The notes below the pieces were generated by a model. That model was given only the letters and a program-made list of their open reading frames with translations, did not search any database and had not been told where the DNA came from. This document shows, piece by piece, positions 1 through 13,769 of a DNA stretch of 64,000 nucleotides. Where the stretch lies: NCBI GenBank assembly GCA_036785705.1, contig JAWUZG010000007.1, positions 558,001 to 622,000 on the forward strand, given 5' to 3'. A program made the position numbers and the translations under genes. Position 1 is the stretch's first letter, and the number at the start of each line of letters is the position of its first letter. Source of the stretch: Acanthornis magna (lineage: Eukaryota; Chordata; Aves; Passeriformes; Acanthizidae).

Positions 1-3000
1 GGTAGCTGAGCATTCAAGCACATAAAACCACTAGTGCCAAAACTTGCTGAAGTACTAAAACGACTGTTAAAATTTCCAAAAACCTCTTAAGACTTTACTC
101 ACCTTAAAATGATTGATAATACAGTATGGAAAAATATTAAGGTTCAAAAAAAAACCCTCTTCAACTGCTTTTCTCCTCTATGGTGGTTATTCATCAGTTG
201 TGCATGAGAAAGAATAATAATATCCAGAGTATGATCAGAGACACTTGCACATTTCAAGAATTTAGTAGCACTTAGAAAACATCAGAATGACAAAAAACAC
301 CCCACAAAAATGTATGCTATGCATGCCCTGATAAGCACAGTTAAAGAATTTAACATTTTTGATGCTAGACTGTTTATATATTAACTCATTTATTCCTATA
401 CAGGAAAGCTCAAAATCCTATAAAGAAAACACCTCTGAGATTCCAAATTGTGTCTTTGCCTAATGTTATCCTGTATGATGCAGCAAACTGATTTTGTACC
501 TTGGATGTCTCTGTATCACATTGCACTTTAAATTATGGATATATCCATCATTTTATGCTGAAGCAAACACTAGAATTAACTACAGCTTGGGCGTGCTCAC
601 TCGATGGGTTTTCTGTGCTAGCGTACATCAGTGGATCACCTTGCTTGGAATCTTATCATGCCCACATACCCATTTTAGAGTACACTTTATTCTGCACAGG
701 AACTAAAAAAACCTAAGGACAGTTTTGGAAATGTGTATGATGAATACACAAGTTTCACAGGTAAAATAAATATGCTATAGTAACCCAGCATAGGATTGTA
801 ACAGACCTTCATACATAGAAAAGTTAAATTTCACAGGGCGATATGGAGCAAAGTTTTCTCTAAAATCCTTAGGAAAGAACGTTCCTAGTCGTATGTAAAT
901 GGAAGGGATTCGCCTGTTCTTCAGGCACTTATTTCCCTAGATTTGTAAACGATTGCTGTACAGGAACAGTCTCAGTGTCAGACTGAAGGCCAAATCTCAG
1001 TATCGCATTTCTTACCCAGAGTATGCCCGCAAAGGCTGACCTGGGCTGAACTCATCACACATCAGAAGGATGTGTTCTCTGTGTCACATCGCTGCTCTGT
1101 GGATTATTTCCAGCATCCTCCATGCAATTTACAGCAAAACCTAGCTGCTCCTGTGCATTTCCACTCACAGACAGACTTCTTCCAGCTGCAACAGATGCCT
1201 GTGTTCTGTCAGATATGCACGTTCACAACTGCAGCAGATATGCTCAGCCTTACTGTTGATCTCCCTTTGATTCAATGTGCTGACATGTCAAAAGATTTTT
1301 AAAGTACATACTCTCAGTCCCCCAAGCAGACACTGTGGAACACTAAAAAAACCCAAACAATTATAATTTTGATTCTACTTCTGGAAAAGAAAGGAAGGTT
1401 AGAGTTGATACTTCAAAAGTGACTTTAGAAAGGCATAATGTAATTATTGCAATTGGAATTTAGGCAAGGACAATAGAATGCAAAAACCTATTCTTGCAAA
1501 ATGTACCATGAAGTGGCCAAAAGTTATCATGAATACAGTTTTACTACTCAGCTAAAAGACAGAAAGTGCCTTGCAATTCTAAACTAGAGTACTTGAGTCA
1601 GTATTAACTGAGAAGTATATCACCCTCTACATCACAAATCAACAAACTTTTCCACCTTTCTATTCATTGAGGGTCTCTCATACACTACTAACATACGTAA
1701 TTTCAAAGTAATAACCCAAAATATTTAAAATGGCCTCACCTGTTTTTAGGATTTCACTCTAAAAGGGTTAGAGAGATATATACCCTAAAACTATAAGGTT
1801 ATACAAGTGTAAATCACATCTTCATTTTTAGTCTTATAATTCCAACAAGCATTCAAAAATGTTTAAGTTTACATAAAAACTTGTGTGTTTACACACAAAT
1901 TTTCTGGAAAAAATAAATGTTAAATTTGTTGAGCTACAGGATTGTTATTTTTTTCACTTTCTGGTACACAGAGCAAGCATTGCTTTAATAATTACTTTTA
2001 CATTTCAGTTTATTAATTGTTAATTAGCTACATCCAAAAATAATAACTTCTATATCTAATCAAGGACATCATAGAGAAGCAACATAATCATACATATGTA
2101 AATTGTTTCACTTTTTAATACTGAAGGTAGATTATTATATCTTTAAACAAACGCACAAGGTACAATATACAGAAAATAATTTTGAGTACCAATGTGTATT
2201 CTATGGCTTTTGAAGACTGACAGCACCACTATCGTTAGACTAGAAGCCATATATTTTCCCTATTAGCTGTTTGTTACTGCTTAAATTTTTTGTGAGCCAC
2301 AGTTGCATAATGTGCTCAGTGGAAGAATTCACCAACAATATCAGACCACAAGCCATCTCAGAAGAGACTGTTCCTTTTATTAGTTATTTGCAGGTATTCT
2401 AGTACTTTACTGGAAATTTTAGTTTCTAAAAACAATCACAAAGAAGTCCTGAATCAAAATATTCATTCTGTTTAGTTATATTAAGCAAGATGGGAAGATT
2501 AAGCATTCCTTTACCAAGGCAGTATGCAACCTTGACGCAATGAAATTAGCACCAAAATGATTAAGCATGTTCTGTCTCCTAATTAGGGCTCTGCTGCTCA
2601 GTCCCTTTATACTGTACCACGTTTTTATTTGATCTTACTGCATCCAGTCCTGGATATACAAAAGTAATTGGCTTTACCTTGTCTTTAGTGCTCCAGAGCA
2701 AGAATGTGCTGAGGGACAATGAACTGTCACCTGCCCTCCCACCAGAGACTCCTTCACAAGTAGCACTCACAATGCCACAGGATAAGAAATGCATTTCTCT
2801 TACCATTGAACAAGGAGTCAGGCCAAAACTGGTATGGATTCATTTCCCCTTCATAGTATTAGATACAAAGCTACATTTTCAGGGAAATAAGACAGAGACA
2901 TGAAGGTAAATCTGGGGTTTGTGCTGTTTTCTTTAATTGCAGGGGAGATGGGACCCACATGTTATGCAGTGGATATGAGCCAACTGCACTAAGTGAAATT

Positions 3001-6000
3001 AGGCACTGACAGAATTCTTGGAGATGCCATACTAAGTTTTTCTATAAGTTCATCTATTAGAACTGTACAAAAACAACCTCAGTTTTATATTTATTTATCT
3101 TTAAATTGGTTTTTCTTCTGCTTCTCAGGATTTAAAAAAAAAGCTAATAAATAACAATAATAAAAACATAACTAGCAAGAAAACAGTATTTTTTAGGTTT
3201 GTGATTTCTATAACAATTGTACTGTTTCAGGCAACCAACTCCACTCACAATTTTTGGGAGTATTTGGAATGAGCTGTTTGTGATCCACCTCTTTGATAGC
3301 ACTGGTAGCTTTTGACTGTTACTGAAACAGGAGGCAAAAAGAAAGTTTTAAAAAATTAAATATATCCACATTCTTATGCATACACCTAGGACATATAAAA
3401 ATTTGGATTTAGTTTATTCAGGAATTGGCTCTTAGTTACTGCCATTGTCTAACTGGAAAACTGATTTTGTAGATGGTACCACCTCTGCTTAGCTAAGTGT
3501 TGACTAATTTCTTCATTAAGTAATTTCTGCCTCCTTGCCATTTATGACTCAATGTAATTGGGATGAAAAAAATTCAAAAGACATTTTATGATGAGGGATA
3601 CCTTCATCCTCTAAACAGAACATTTAAGACCACCAGAAATGCCTTACACTAATGCATAATGTAGTCAGGATTCAAATACACTTAAACTGATTAAGACTTA
3701 CAGCATGGAAGACAAGATAAAAACATTTTGCCTGAAAAAAGAACAGTGACATCTAATTATTTTTTTCCAGTGAGCATAACATGATAATGATAACAGAGCA
3801 ATATGAGCTAAGCTGTGTGACTTAATGAATCATGTGAAGTGAAGCTATATTTCATTTTAAAGTAAGCATTCATTTCCCCTTGATCAAATCAGGTCCTTTG
3901 CCCAATTTCAGTAACTAAAACCAGAACCCTGAGGAAACAAATAATGCTGCCTCCTTCCAGCACTTAGGTGTTTATGTTTACATATTCCCCCAGTCTGCAA
4001 GACAACACCCTATGTAATAATTATAAACAGTGAGAATGGAAAATTATTTGGAATATTTGTTTTGCATTTAATTTCTTGGCAATTTAGGAAATTCAGTACC
4101 CTGAAAAGTTACATTTGGCTTAGAGAACGCCATATGAAAGCTTTTAATTTTAATTTTATGAATAATACTTCAGCTTCAATCTGTCTCTGACTCGCTGTTT
4201 AAATCCTACAACTGAATAACTGTGAGACTAGTTATTGTCTCTAAATTCCCCTAACATTTTTATGTCAGCTCTAGTCAGCTGAATTATTTTTTCAACTCTT
4301 CAAGAACAAATTTAAGACTTTTCTTTTTACATCAAGATAATAGAAGGAGATAAAGTATATGCTTTCATCCTCTGGTTCTTCTCATTTCAGGAATAACAGA
4401 ATATTAATCTTTTTTCTGAGTTTTATCACTTATAGATTCACATTATAATCTTCCTCAGGGCTTGATGCAAAGGACTACATCTTATACAAAAAAACAGTAA
4501 TGACAGGTTTCTTACAGATTATTCATGTGTGTAATTTCCAACAAATATTGCACTGGGATATATTTAATAGGCTTATTTTTATTTTTTTTTTCACTTCTGT
4601 CAACTACTAATAGGCTGTCGATCAGATCCTGATTTAGTGACATCTAGATCTAGCATTAGTTTTTATTTACTTTTATATGAACGAAAAAGAATACAATTAC
4701 TAAAAATACATATTCTTATGCACTTTACAGTTTTAAGTATTTAATATATTTGCAATTAAGTTTCTTTTCTCTATTTGAATTTGCAAAGCATAGAACTGGA
4801 GAAGGAAGCACTTTCTTTATATTTTTCATGAGCAAGACTTTAAAGAGCTGCATTCCCTAGCCACCAGAATTCAATTCCTCATCTGCATCAGTCCAACAGT
4901 ACTAAACAGATGGGCTCCTGAAGCAATTTCTGCTCATGTCAGCTCTGCAGGCTACAGAAAACGTTCAAAATGAGTGAAAAGTAGTCTGGCCTCCCAGCAG
5001 CTTCTGGATCTCAAACCTTCCTGACACAAGACAGCCTCCTGGCTTTTTATCAATGTAAACCTTGTGGTGATCTCCACCCACAATCTAGCAAAACATTTCC
5101 ATGCTGCAGTAAGACACCTGTCAAAGAAACCTGCTCCTGCTAAAATACAAGAATTCCCATCCTATATTCTGAATAAGATACAATTAGTAAGTTTCTTAGA
5201 GCACACAATATTGAAGTTAAAAAGGCTTTATGTATTTTACTTTCAAAGACTTCCTAGCAAAATATTATTAAGAACAGATCTTTCCACATTGTGAAAAGAG
5301 AGAGAAAAGATAAAAATACAAAAAGTTGCCTGAAAGCTTTATTAAACCTGATTGAAATTACTTAATAAAATTTGAGGAGATGCAGTTCTTTTACATTGAC
5401 CCATTTTAACTTAGAATGAGTCTTTAAAAGTCTTGTCTTGGAAGTCATACTCAACGTAATTATATTTTGAACATGGCATTTTGTCACTAGATTGCTGCTT
5501 ACCCATTACAGCCCTCATTTTCATGATGAATCACAATTGGCCAAAACAGTAACACAAATGCAAGGTATGTTCTACCCTCCCTCTTCATGATTAATTCTGC
5601 TAGTGGTACAAATTTGCATGAATGAATGTCAGTATGTTTTCTGCCCTGAACATTTCCTGCTGGCTTCAATTCAGCCCTGCTGACATTTATTACAAATAAT
5701 AGCTAAATATTCTTGATTTAATGGCTGTGGTGGCCCCACGTCTGAAGGTGATGTCTGCAATAAAAGCAGACAAGACTAGCTTATAAAAAATACTAATCAG
5801 ATTGTGCTTGCACACATAATGGAGAGGTCCCACAGACATATCAGCAAAATGGAATGACACCTTTTAAAATGCAGCTGCTGAAAGTCAAGAACATATCACC
5901 TGCATTATTTTTTGTCCCTCTGCATTCTTTTACCCCCACTCTGAAGCACCTGTGACAACAATAAGATCATAGCCAAAGGGGTCAAAGTTTCAGTTTTGAC

Positions 6001-6600
6001 CCTCTTTACACAAATGACAGTGAATACCATAAATCACAGTGTAGTCACACCTACTGTCATTGCTAATTCTTCTACCAGAAAAGCATGAGAAATTAAGAGG
6101 GACTTGTCACAATTGTCAGAGCCACATCTTCAGAGTCACATTTATCTTAGGTTAATATAAATTGTGCTAAAAACCTCAACTTTCCCCACCATATCCCCTG
6201 AATGCAAAAATGTTCCTGTCCTTATATAAGGAAAAAAATATATTGCTTACCAGAAGTACAGAGCAGAGAAGAAAAACAATAGCTCAAAAGGTTTTGGAAG
6301 ATGTACACATATACATCAAACAGAAAGACTGAGGAAAACGTAAAAAGAAGGATACCATACAGGTTTACTATTGAGGACACCAAGAATTTTCCCCTTGACC
6401 TGTGAATGAGCAGCTGCCACGTGCCAGGGATGACAAAGGTTAACAGGGTCATTTCAGGTTTTAATCAAGCAGTGCTACCATCTTCTCTGGATCATTCTAG
6501 AAAAGATCTTAGAGCATCCAAATTAAAATCACTAAGGGCACTGCCTGTAAGGGTCTGATGGAGGGGAGGGGGAAATAAATCATATTAATCATGTTGTTTA
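1..6600. other. AT-rich non-coding stretch
   Basis: No gene is supported here. Open frames are short, have no splice-site context and occur in all frames as expected for AT-rich DNA. There are no long tandem repeats. The base composition is uniform, so this is either a gene desert or a large intron of a gene outside the window. Confidence 0.6.
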
Positions 6601-6639
6601 GAGATGCCTCACAGCACTATACCCATTGCTTTTACTTAG

Positions 6640-7480
6640 TATTATCCCCCTGCAAAGGCTTTAAGAAGAAATTTTCTTCATCAGCTTCTCAAGAACTGGA
6701 GGTACAGGACTGGCCTGTAGCTCTCCTGGACTCATCCCCTCCAGGGATGTATCCCACAGGATTCTTCCAGACTTAGTCCTGAAGAGGCCAAAGTCTGCCC
6801 TCCTGAAACACAGAGCTGTGGTTTGGTTTTTTGCCTTCCTCCCCCTTTTAGGATCATTAACCCACAATCTTATGGTCACTGCAGTCAAGGCTGTCCCTGA
6901 CTTAAATATCTATGACTAGTTCTTCCTCCCTTGTAAGCGGTCCAGCAGACCACCCTGGCTTTCTTGGCTCCTCAATCACCCATCATATACACACTTGGAA
7001 AATCTCCAAGACTGTTTGAACCCTTCAGTTTTGTCCCTCCAAAAGATTTCAGGGTGGTTAAAGTCTCCCATAATGGCCAGGGTCTGTAAATGTGATGCTC
7101 CCCCCAGTCACCTGAAGAAGGCCTCAGCTACTGCTTCTTCCTGCTCAGGAGATCTGCAGCAGATCCCCCCTGCAACAGCAGCCAGGCTGGTCCCCCTGCT
7201 GAACTTCATCCACAGCTCCCATCAGGCTCCGTACCCAGCCCTGGACAGAGCTCTGTGCACTCCTGCTGCTCTCTCACACCAAGGGCAAATCATTCTCTTC
7301 ACCTTCCTGTTCTCAGTCCTGAGGAGCCTGTATCCAACCATCACTCCTGAACCAAAAACCTGCCTTGCTCCTTTTTCTAGAGCCACATCAATGACACTCC
7401 TTAACCTTTCAAAGAGGCTACTGCCTCCTACTAATCACATCAGAATTTTTTTTTTACAGAAACATCCATAACCAGGTTAT
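6640..7480 (-). mobile_element. CR1 LINE fragment, endonuclease region of ORF2
   Basis: Read on the minus strand, the segment near 7045-7085 encodes an M-G-D-F-N-H-P motif, the characteristic GDFN box of LINE apurinic endonucleases, in the context typical of avian CR1 ORF2. The flanking minus-strand frames continue as recognisable but frameshifted and stop-containing coding sequence. The composition (GC-richer than its surroundings) also marks it as inserted. No 3' end repeat is visible, so this is an internal, 5'-truncated and decayed piece rather than a full element. It encodes no working protein. Confidence 0.7.
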
Positions 7481-10400
7481 TGTCCTGTCATGTTTTGGGT
7501 ATCAATAACAAAATATTTATCACCATTTATCAGCAACAAACAGGACCTATAACAAAAAAATTCCCCAAAAGCTGAAGGGTTGTGTTCAGATTCTCCTTTT
7601 TTTTCCCTTTTATTTTATAATGAGGACATTTAAGAAGAGACAGGGACTTCATCTAATTCTGTAAGCATAAATAACATGATCTATGCATATTTAGAATACT
7701 TTTAAACAAAAGACTTATTTAGGTATCAGACATGCACAACATCTAGTATTACCTAACAGCTCTTTCTCATCTATTCTTCATGTGAAAATAGTGCCCTGTA
7801 TCCTGTTTTTCTCCACCAACTTGCAAATTCACAGCAATACATACTATGCTCTTAATTCATTTACCAGGAAAGACTCATGCACCAATAATTCCTCTTGCAG
7901 ATAAGCACTTCTAGGAGCAGAGCTTGTTTTATATATATTTATCTCATGTCTAAGGCTACTCTGTTTTGTCCTTTCTGACAGGCACCAAATAAGGAATGTC
8001 CACATCAGAGATTTTAATTACTTGAAATCTTTTTTTTTCATTGATCACAAGGCAGCAAAGCAGCTCTTGTGTTAACCTTTCAAAATGTCAATTTAATTTA
8101 TGAATACAGTCATCTTTTTTGCTCTGTTGCTACAGATGATACCTATTGCATTACATTACTGTTACAAAAAGTGTGTTTTAATTGTATATCAAAAATGTGC
8201 TTAGGAATTGCCGTATTTTATGAGAAGAGTTGCTTGACTACTTTTAGGCAGTCTATCAGATCAGGATTTAGGCTTAGAGATTTTTTTGGGGCAATGCATA
8301 TTGCATTTGTTCAGATTTTTATGCCAGCCGCTCTCATTCAGATTCTGCACGGCTGTCACATTTTTATGTAGCAGAGGCTTGAATGAAAGACAGTGGCTGC
8401 ATATCAAAACCTGTCTGCTGAAAGGCATTTTGACAGAATACAAGCACCTCAGGTGACTAACATGAAGTTTAACAAAAATTCGCCTTCAGATCAGGAAGAT
8501 AGTGGCAGTGTTGTACTACCTCTGTAAGTGATTTCATATCATTGCCACTTCATCAGGAAAGAGTGACCTGTACCTCACAGGGCATGCTGTAGTTTGACAC
8601 TGCATAATTAGCTCACGTGGCATAGTGAAGAGGAAGCAGAGACTGTGAATTGTTATGGCCTCAGAGTTTTGATAGCTCACAGGCAGTGATTGCAATAAGA
8701 AGCTTCAGAACATACATTCCTTGGTGCATCCAACCTTCCTCTCAGGATTTGCAAAAATGAGGATTCTGGTGGATTCATGACAACAATACTCTGAAACATT
8801 TCTACAGAAAGCAGTGACAATGATGCACTTGCTTAGAACAAAAGAAAACAACTGGCAAAGGAAAAGCAATGGCAACTTGGCATGTTGGGGCTTTTTATTG
8901 TTTAAGCAATATATATTTTCCAGATTCTAAATCAAGTTCAAATCAAAGGAGAGAAAGATTACCTTCTGGCTATTAGCCCAGTGAGCTATCCCGAACACCA
9001 TTTTTCCTCCTTTGCATTTCACCAGCAAAATCAGAACACATCAGGTTTATTATCCATGGAATTTCCATGATAAACAGTCAAACTTACAACAATTTGGATG
9101 ACCTGTGATATTATTCATATTCTTAAGGCTTTGTGGGATTAAGGCTTAATTCCATATTACTTCAAGGTTATACAAGGTCCTTAAGTAATTTCATTAGAAC
9201 TTTAATGAAGGATTTAATTTTTTATTCTCTCTTTTCTATTTTTTTCTTATAGTTTGCAGAACATTTCTGCAACAATTGCGCAGTTGAGATCTGAAAGAAA
9301 CACTTTCATAGAAGTCTTCAGAAAGTCAAAGTCATATAAAGAACACTAAATTCTTTAGTGAACTCCACAGGGGAAAAGAAAAATTAAAACCAAAAACGCC
9401 AACATTTTCTTTAAACAAAAATATTGACATTGTTACTTAAACTAAACACAAGTGCAAATTAAGAACATTTTCTATTTATTCTTGGACTGGAAATTAAATG
9501 TCTACATTCTTCCTCATAACATTGCCAAAGGCAAAACAGTTACTAACAGCACATTGTGACACATTCTTTAGTAGCTTGCCATCACATCTATTATTACATT
9601 AGGTACAATATAATGCTTGCATGCTCATTAAGTCCACATTTTACAATATAGCACATTATTTCTCTCCAAAAGCCTGCAAGCCAGGTGGGAAAAGTCAATA
9701 GCTTTGGTGACACTGAGCATTCCTACCACAATATCCCAGCTTTGTGTTTTGCATTGTCTGCCTATTATGCAGAAAATCCAAACTTTCTATACATCCTTTT
9801 GCTTAAAGCTGTGAACACAGAGAAGATCATGGCAAACGCTACTTTTGCCACCACTGCTGCCCATGTAGCAGGTGTCTACAAATGTCTTCTTATGATTTTT
9901 GTTTTGAAAGGCCCTTCGAGTAAGAGAAGTCATATATATGATTTAGAGTAATTGCTTACCAAGGTCTGTAAATGTATGCCACTCCTGAGGGAACAAGACT
10001 TTTTCTCATTGTGCTGTCTGTGTCTAGAAGTTCTTCTCTGATATATTTCAGACCATTTACCTAAAGAAATTATGAAAGTAGTGGACAAGAGGGCACTTCT
10101 GCCCTCCTTTTTTTTTTTTCCTTTACCATCTTCATATCTCACTTACTCAATTTAAGTATCAGAGTAGGTAAAATTTGCAATCGAGATTACAGCTCAAAAT
10201 TTCTGCAGATATCTCTCCCAGACCAGGTCCAGTAGGGCTGGTACCACTGAACTTAAATGAGTCAATGATCTGCAATACATCTCAGGGTGGCAAACCTGAG
10301 CATAATGAAATAAGCTAACAGGTATAATTAGAGAGCATCAGGTGTCACACATTTAATTACAGTAAAATATTTCCTAGTGGAATTCTGAAAGCCTAAAGAT

Positions 10401-13380
10401 GAGATAAGCTCAATGAGATCTTTTTTCCCAAAATTCACCAGTCTACATGTTTGAAAGCAGTGTCAGTAAAAGCTTTTTTTTTTTTTTGTTGAGACTGACA
10501 ATTTTGAAGGACAAAAATGTCACAGCACAAATTGACTCTCCATCACTACTTCTACCTTTGAAATCAGAAGTCACTGAAAGTTACTTTAAAACCAGTGGAT
10601 GGAGGGAAGAGACAAATTAGAGAACTGGCATTTAAAATATTCACTCCAGAAGTAAAACCTGTGTTTTTGTTTCAATACGGTGGTGTCAGATGTGCAGTAG
10701 GATGTGTCAGTTTTTACAAAACAAAACTCTCTGAGAAAACAAAAATGTATGAACAGAGAAAAAGGTATCATTCTTGAAAGTTTATTCTACTTCAAATGCA
10801 TTTAACACAAAAGCCACAAGTGCAATACCACACATGCACACACAATTTCTGGTAAGTCAGTACACTATTGGTCTCTATTTGATAGAGTGAGAAGTCACCA
10901 GTCTAAGGAAGAATTATCTTCAGTCTTGAACTGCATTAACACCAGTAGCAATGAAATTCACTTAAGTCCTGTATATTTTTATTTAACTTTACTGGTACAA
11001 AGACTGGTAGTTCTTTCTCATGTCAGTGCCACATTAGCCTAGGGTTACCTCAGTCCATGGATCAACAGCTACACACCAGCCAACAGCTATGCAACACAAT
11101 TTCCTTGCCAGCAAAATCAGTGAAAGTGCAGATGTGTGAGGGCTTCCCCTTTAATAGCATAAGTGGAATTATGCAGATATAAATCACAGATTTATGGTTA
11201 AGGGTAAGTCAAGTTTCTGTTAACTTCCAATTAACCACAAGTTACAATAAACCACACTGCAAATCATTCCAAATGTCGTTGGACAAATCCTCCAATAATG
11301 CTGCTGAGAGCCACTCAAAACAGCCATGAAATAAGATCCTCAGAAATCCTAAATACAATATATTTATAATCTCTCTTAGGGCCACTGCTGTCTTACTTTA
11401 AAATGCTTTAAAAAGCAAAGCAGAAAGGCAAAAACTTTTTTTAAAAGCAAAGCACTGTGATGCAAAGCCTTGCTAACAGAAATTTTCCTGTAAATCTAGA
11501 TGGAGGTTCTTTCAGCTGAAACAATTCTGTTTCTCTGGAGCTTCAACAGCTAAATAAGAAATATATTCACAGAAAACACAGACAACAAAAAACACCCACC
11601 CCTAACAATCAACTAATTTTTAGCTGATAGGAAGACTCTAACGCTTAACGAATGCAAAGTTCCCAGTTCAGTGTTCCACTGGCTGAACTGCAGAGAGAAT
11701 TTCCAATAAAAAGCATGTCATGTCTTTTGGTGATCAAGCTTCTGCTGTGAAGCTAAGCAGCCATGATATGGTGAAAGCTGATAAGGACTCAAAGAATCAG
11801 GACACTGGAGACTGAGAGGATAAGCCTTTTTTGCGGGTTTTTTTTCCCTTTACCATCTTCATATCTTACCTTTTGAGGCATTTTTACTGAATGGGCATGA
11901 AACGCAGATACAGCATTTTGGGAAAATGGGGTAAGCAAAACACCTGTAACTGTTTTCTTTCACCACTGTGGTACAGTAACTTAATGTTATGGCACTGAAT
12001 TGCTGTTTATATTCAATGGTATTAGTGGCTCTGTAAAGATACTGCAATAGCTAAGGAAAATAGCCTTATTTGAGGGGATTACAGTAAGGTTAGTAGTTTT
12101 CTAAAAGCTGGTTGAATCTTCCTCTTTATTAGCAGAAGGAGAGGAACAAGAACCTTGACATGCTACACACCAAACTCCACTCGGGGGGGTTTGCACACTT
12201 GTGTTGATGCCCTATACTAACCATAACACGGTTACTTATTTCCAAAGCAGCCTTTTAGAAATTCACATGCTGTACAGTTCAGCAAATGTTTTAGGAAATA
12301 ACATTTTTCAATGAGCACACATTGTACCGGTGCCCTTGTGCACTAATGATTCCATCTCCCATGTTTGCTGCATTTGCAATTGGTCTATTTTGTATCAATT
12401 AGCTCAATTCAAAAAAACGTTCAACAACAGGTTGATTGTACCTTTAAATAAGTCAAAAGAACTTACTGGTTTTCCTTGCTAAGTGACAAATCCAGTTACC
12501 ATTATTAGTTTACTCACAGTCACTCTTCAACATATATTGAGAGTTTCTTGGCCTTAGCAGCAGCATCCAATTAACATGGCGGCATACATTAATATAATTT
12601 TAAATCACCAAATTACTATCAGCTAAGTAAGTGATGGCAAAATACAGCTACTGTAGCATTTTGTGCCATTAGATAATGACTGTCTACAGAGGGCTGTGTA
12701 CCTAATAAATTATCCATTACGTGGGAATTTGTGATGCAGCATATTAAGAATAATCACTCTTCTCCATAACACAATTTCAAATCACTTCAGCTGACAAAAT
12801 TCCAAGATGTCTAAGCTCCTTGCTTAACATGGGTACTACCACTGAGTTTAACAACTTACTCCAGCAGCTCATATTTGCTGAAAACCAGCCATGACCCAAG
12901 TAATGGCAAGGTAATAACAAGACAGAGACAGCCTAAGTCCTTCAGTTAAGAATTAAAGAATGTTTACTGTCTTGTTCTCAGTCTCTCTGTCCTTCCCGTC
13001 CACCACATCTTCAAACAAATTGAAGTTTCATCACCTGTACATCTGACTATCATTCTACTGCTTTCAAACACTGAATGGGCAATAATGGTAACAACTCACA
13101 GCTGTGGTATGCTTCTCTTTCCATCTTTGAGCAGCACAAAAAGACTGAATCCAGAATTCTCAGTCCAGCTTTACTTACCATTCCATATCCTTAAAACGAC
13201 ATTTGTATTGATTGCCATATTCTATATTCTTTTTCGAGACCCTTCTAAGTTCAATGTCTTTCTGACTAGTCGTTCCTGAAAGAAACAACATTCAAATATA
13301 CTTGCATTGTGCTAGGCCAATTTACTCAAGTCAAATTCTGCACTATTTATACACAGTTCACATATAGGCTTTATTGTTAA
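7481..13380. other. AT-rich non-coding stretch with conserved-looking blocks
   Basis: No gene is supported. Blocks around 8100-8450 and 12290-12750 look less random than their surroundings: mixed TAAT/CAATTA cores, ATTTGCAT-like words and few simple repeats. This is the texture often seen in conserved non-coding elements. A weak exon candidate at 8462-8523 is listed separately. Confidence 0.5.
8462..8523 (+). other. candidate short first coding exon (weak)
   Basis: An ATG opens 20 codons plus two bases, rich in Ser, Asp and Asn, and runs directly into a consensus splice donor, GTAAGT, at 8524. The composition reads like coding sequence. No partner exon was found downstream in the window, and I do not recognise the peptide. 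It may be chance. Confidence 0.18.
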
Positions 13381-13387
13381 TTCTGCA

Positions 13388-13673
13388 GGAGGGAGGGAGG
13401 CGGGAAGGCAGGCAGGAGGGAAGGAAGAGAGAGAGAGAGGGGGGAAGAAGAAAGGGAAGGGAAGGTTTGGGAAGGTTTGGGAAGGGAAGGGAAGGGAAGG
13501 GAAGGGAAGGGAAGGGAAGGGAAGGGAAGGGAAGACAGAGAGGAAGGACGGAAGGAAGCAAGGAAGAGAGAAAGAGAGAAAGAAAGATAGAAAGAGAGAG
13601 AGAGAAAGAAAGAAAGAAAGAGAAAGAAAGAAAGAAAGAAAGACAGAAAGAAAGAAAGAAAGAAAGAAAGAAA

Positions 13674-13741
<68 letters not shown>

Positions 13742-13768
13742 GAAAAAAAGAAAAAGAAAGACAATTTA
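13388..13768 (+). repeat. long purine microsatellite (GGGAA)n / (AAAG)n
   Basis: An almost pure purine tract on the plus strand. It begins with GGGAGG/GGCA variants, passes through a perfect GGGAA pentamer array (about 13485-13533), then GA-rich interruptions, and ends in an AAAG/GAAA tetramer array (about 13600-13740). Both strands are open for more than 130 codons (Lys/Arg/Glu one way, Phe/Leu/Ser the other) only because the repeat contains no stop words. It is not coding. Confidence 0.95.
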
Positions 13769-13769
13769 A

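Noticed and set aside
6995..7471. 158-codon plus-strand ORF
   Set aside because: It is antisense to a CR1 endonuclease remnant and has no family features.
13312..13769. Long ORFs on both strands (131 and 150 codons)
   Set aside because: They arise only from the purine microsatellite, which contains no stop words. The peptides are simple Lys/Arg/Glu or Phe/Leu/Ser runs.
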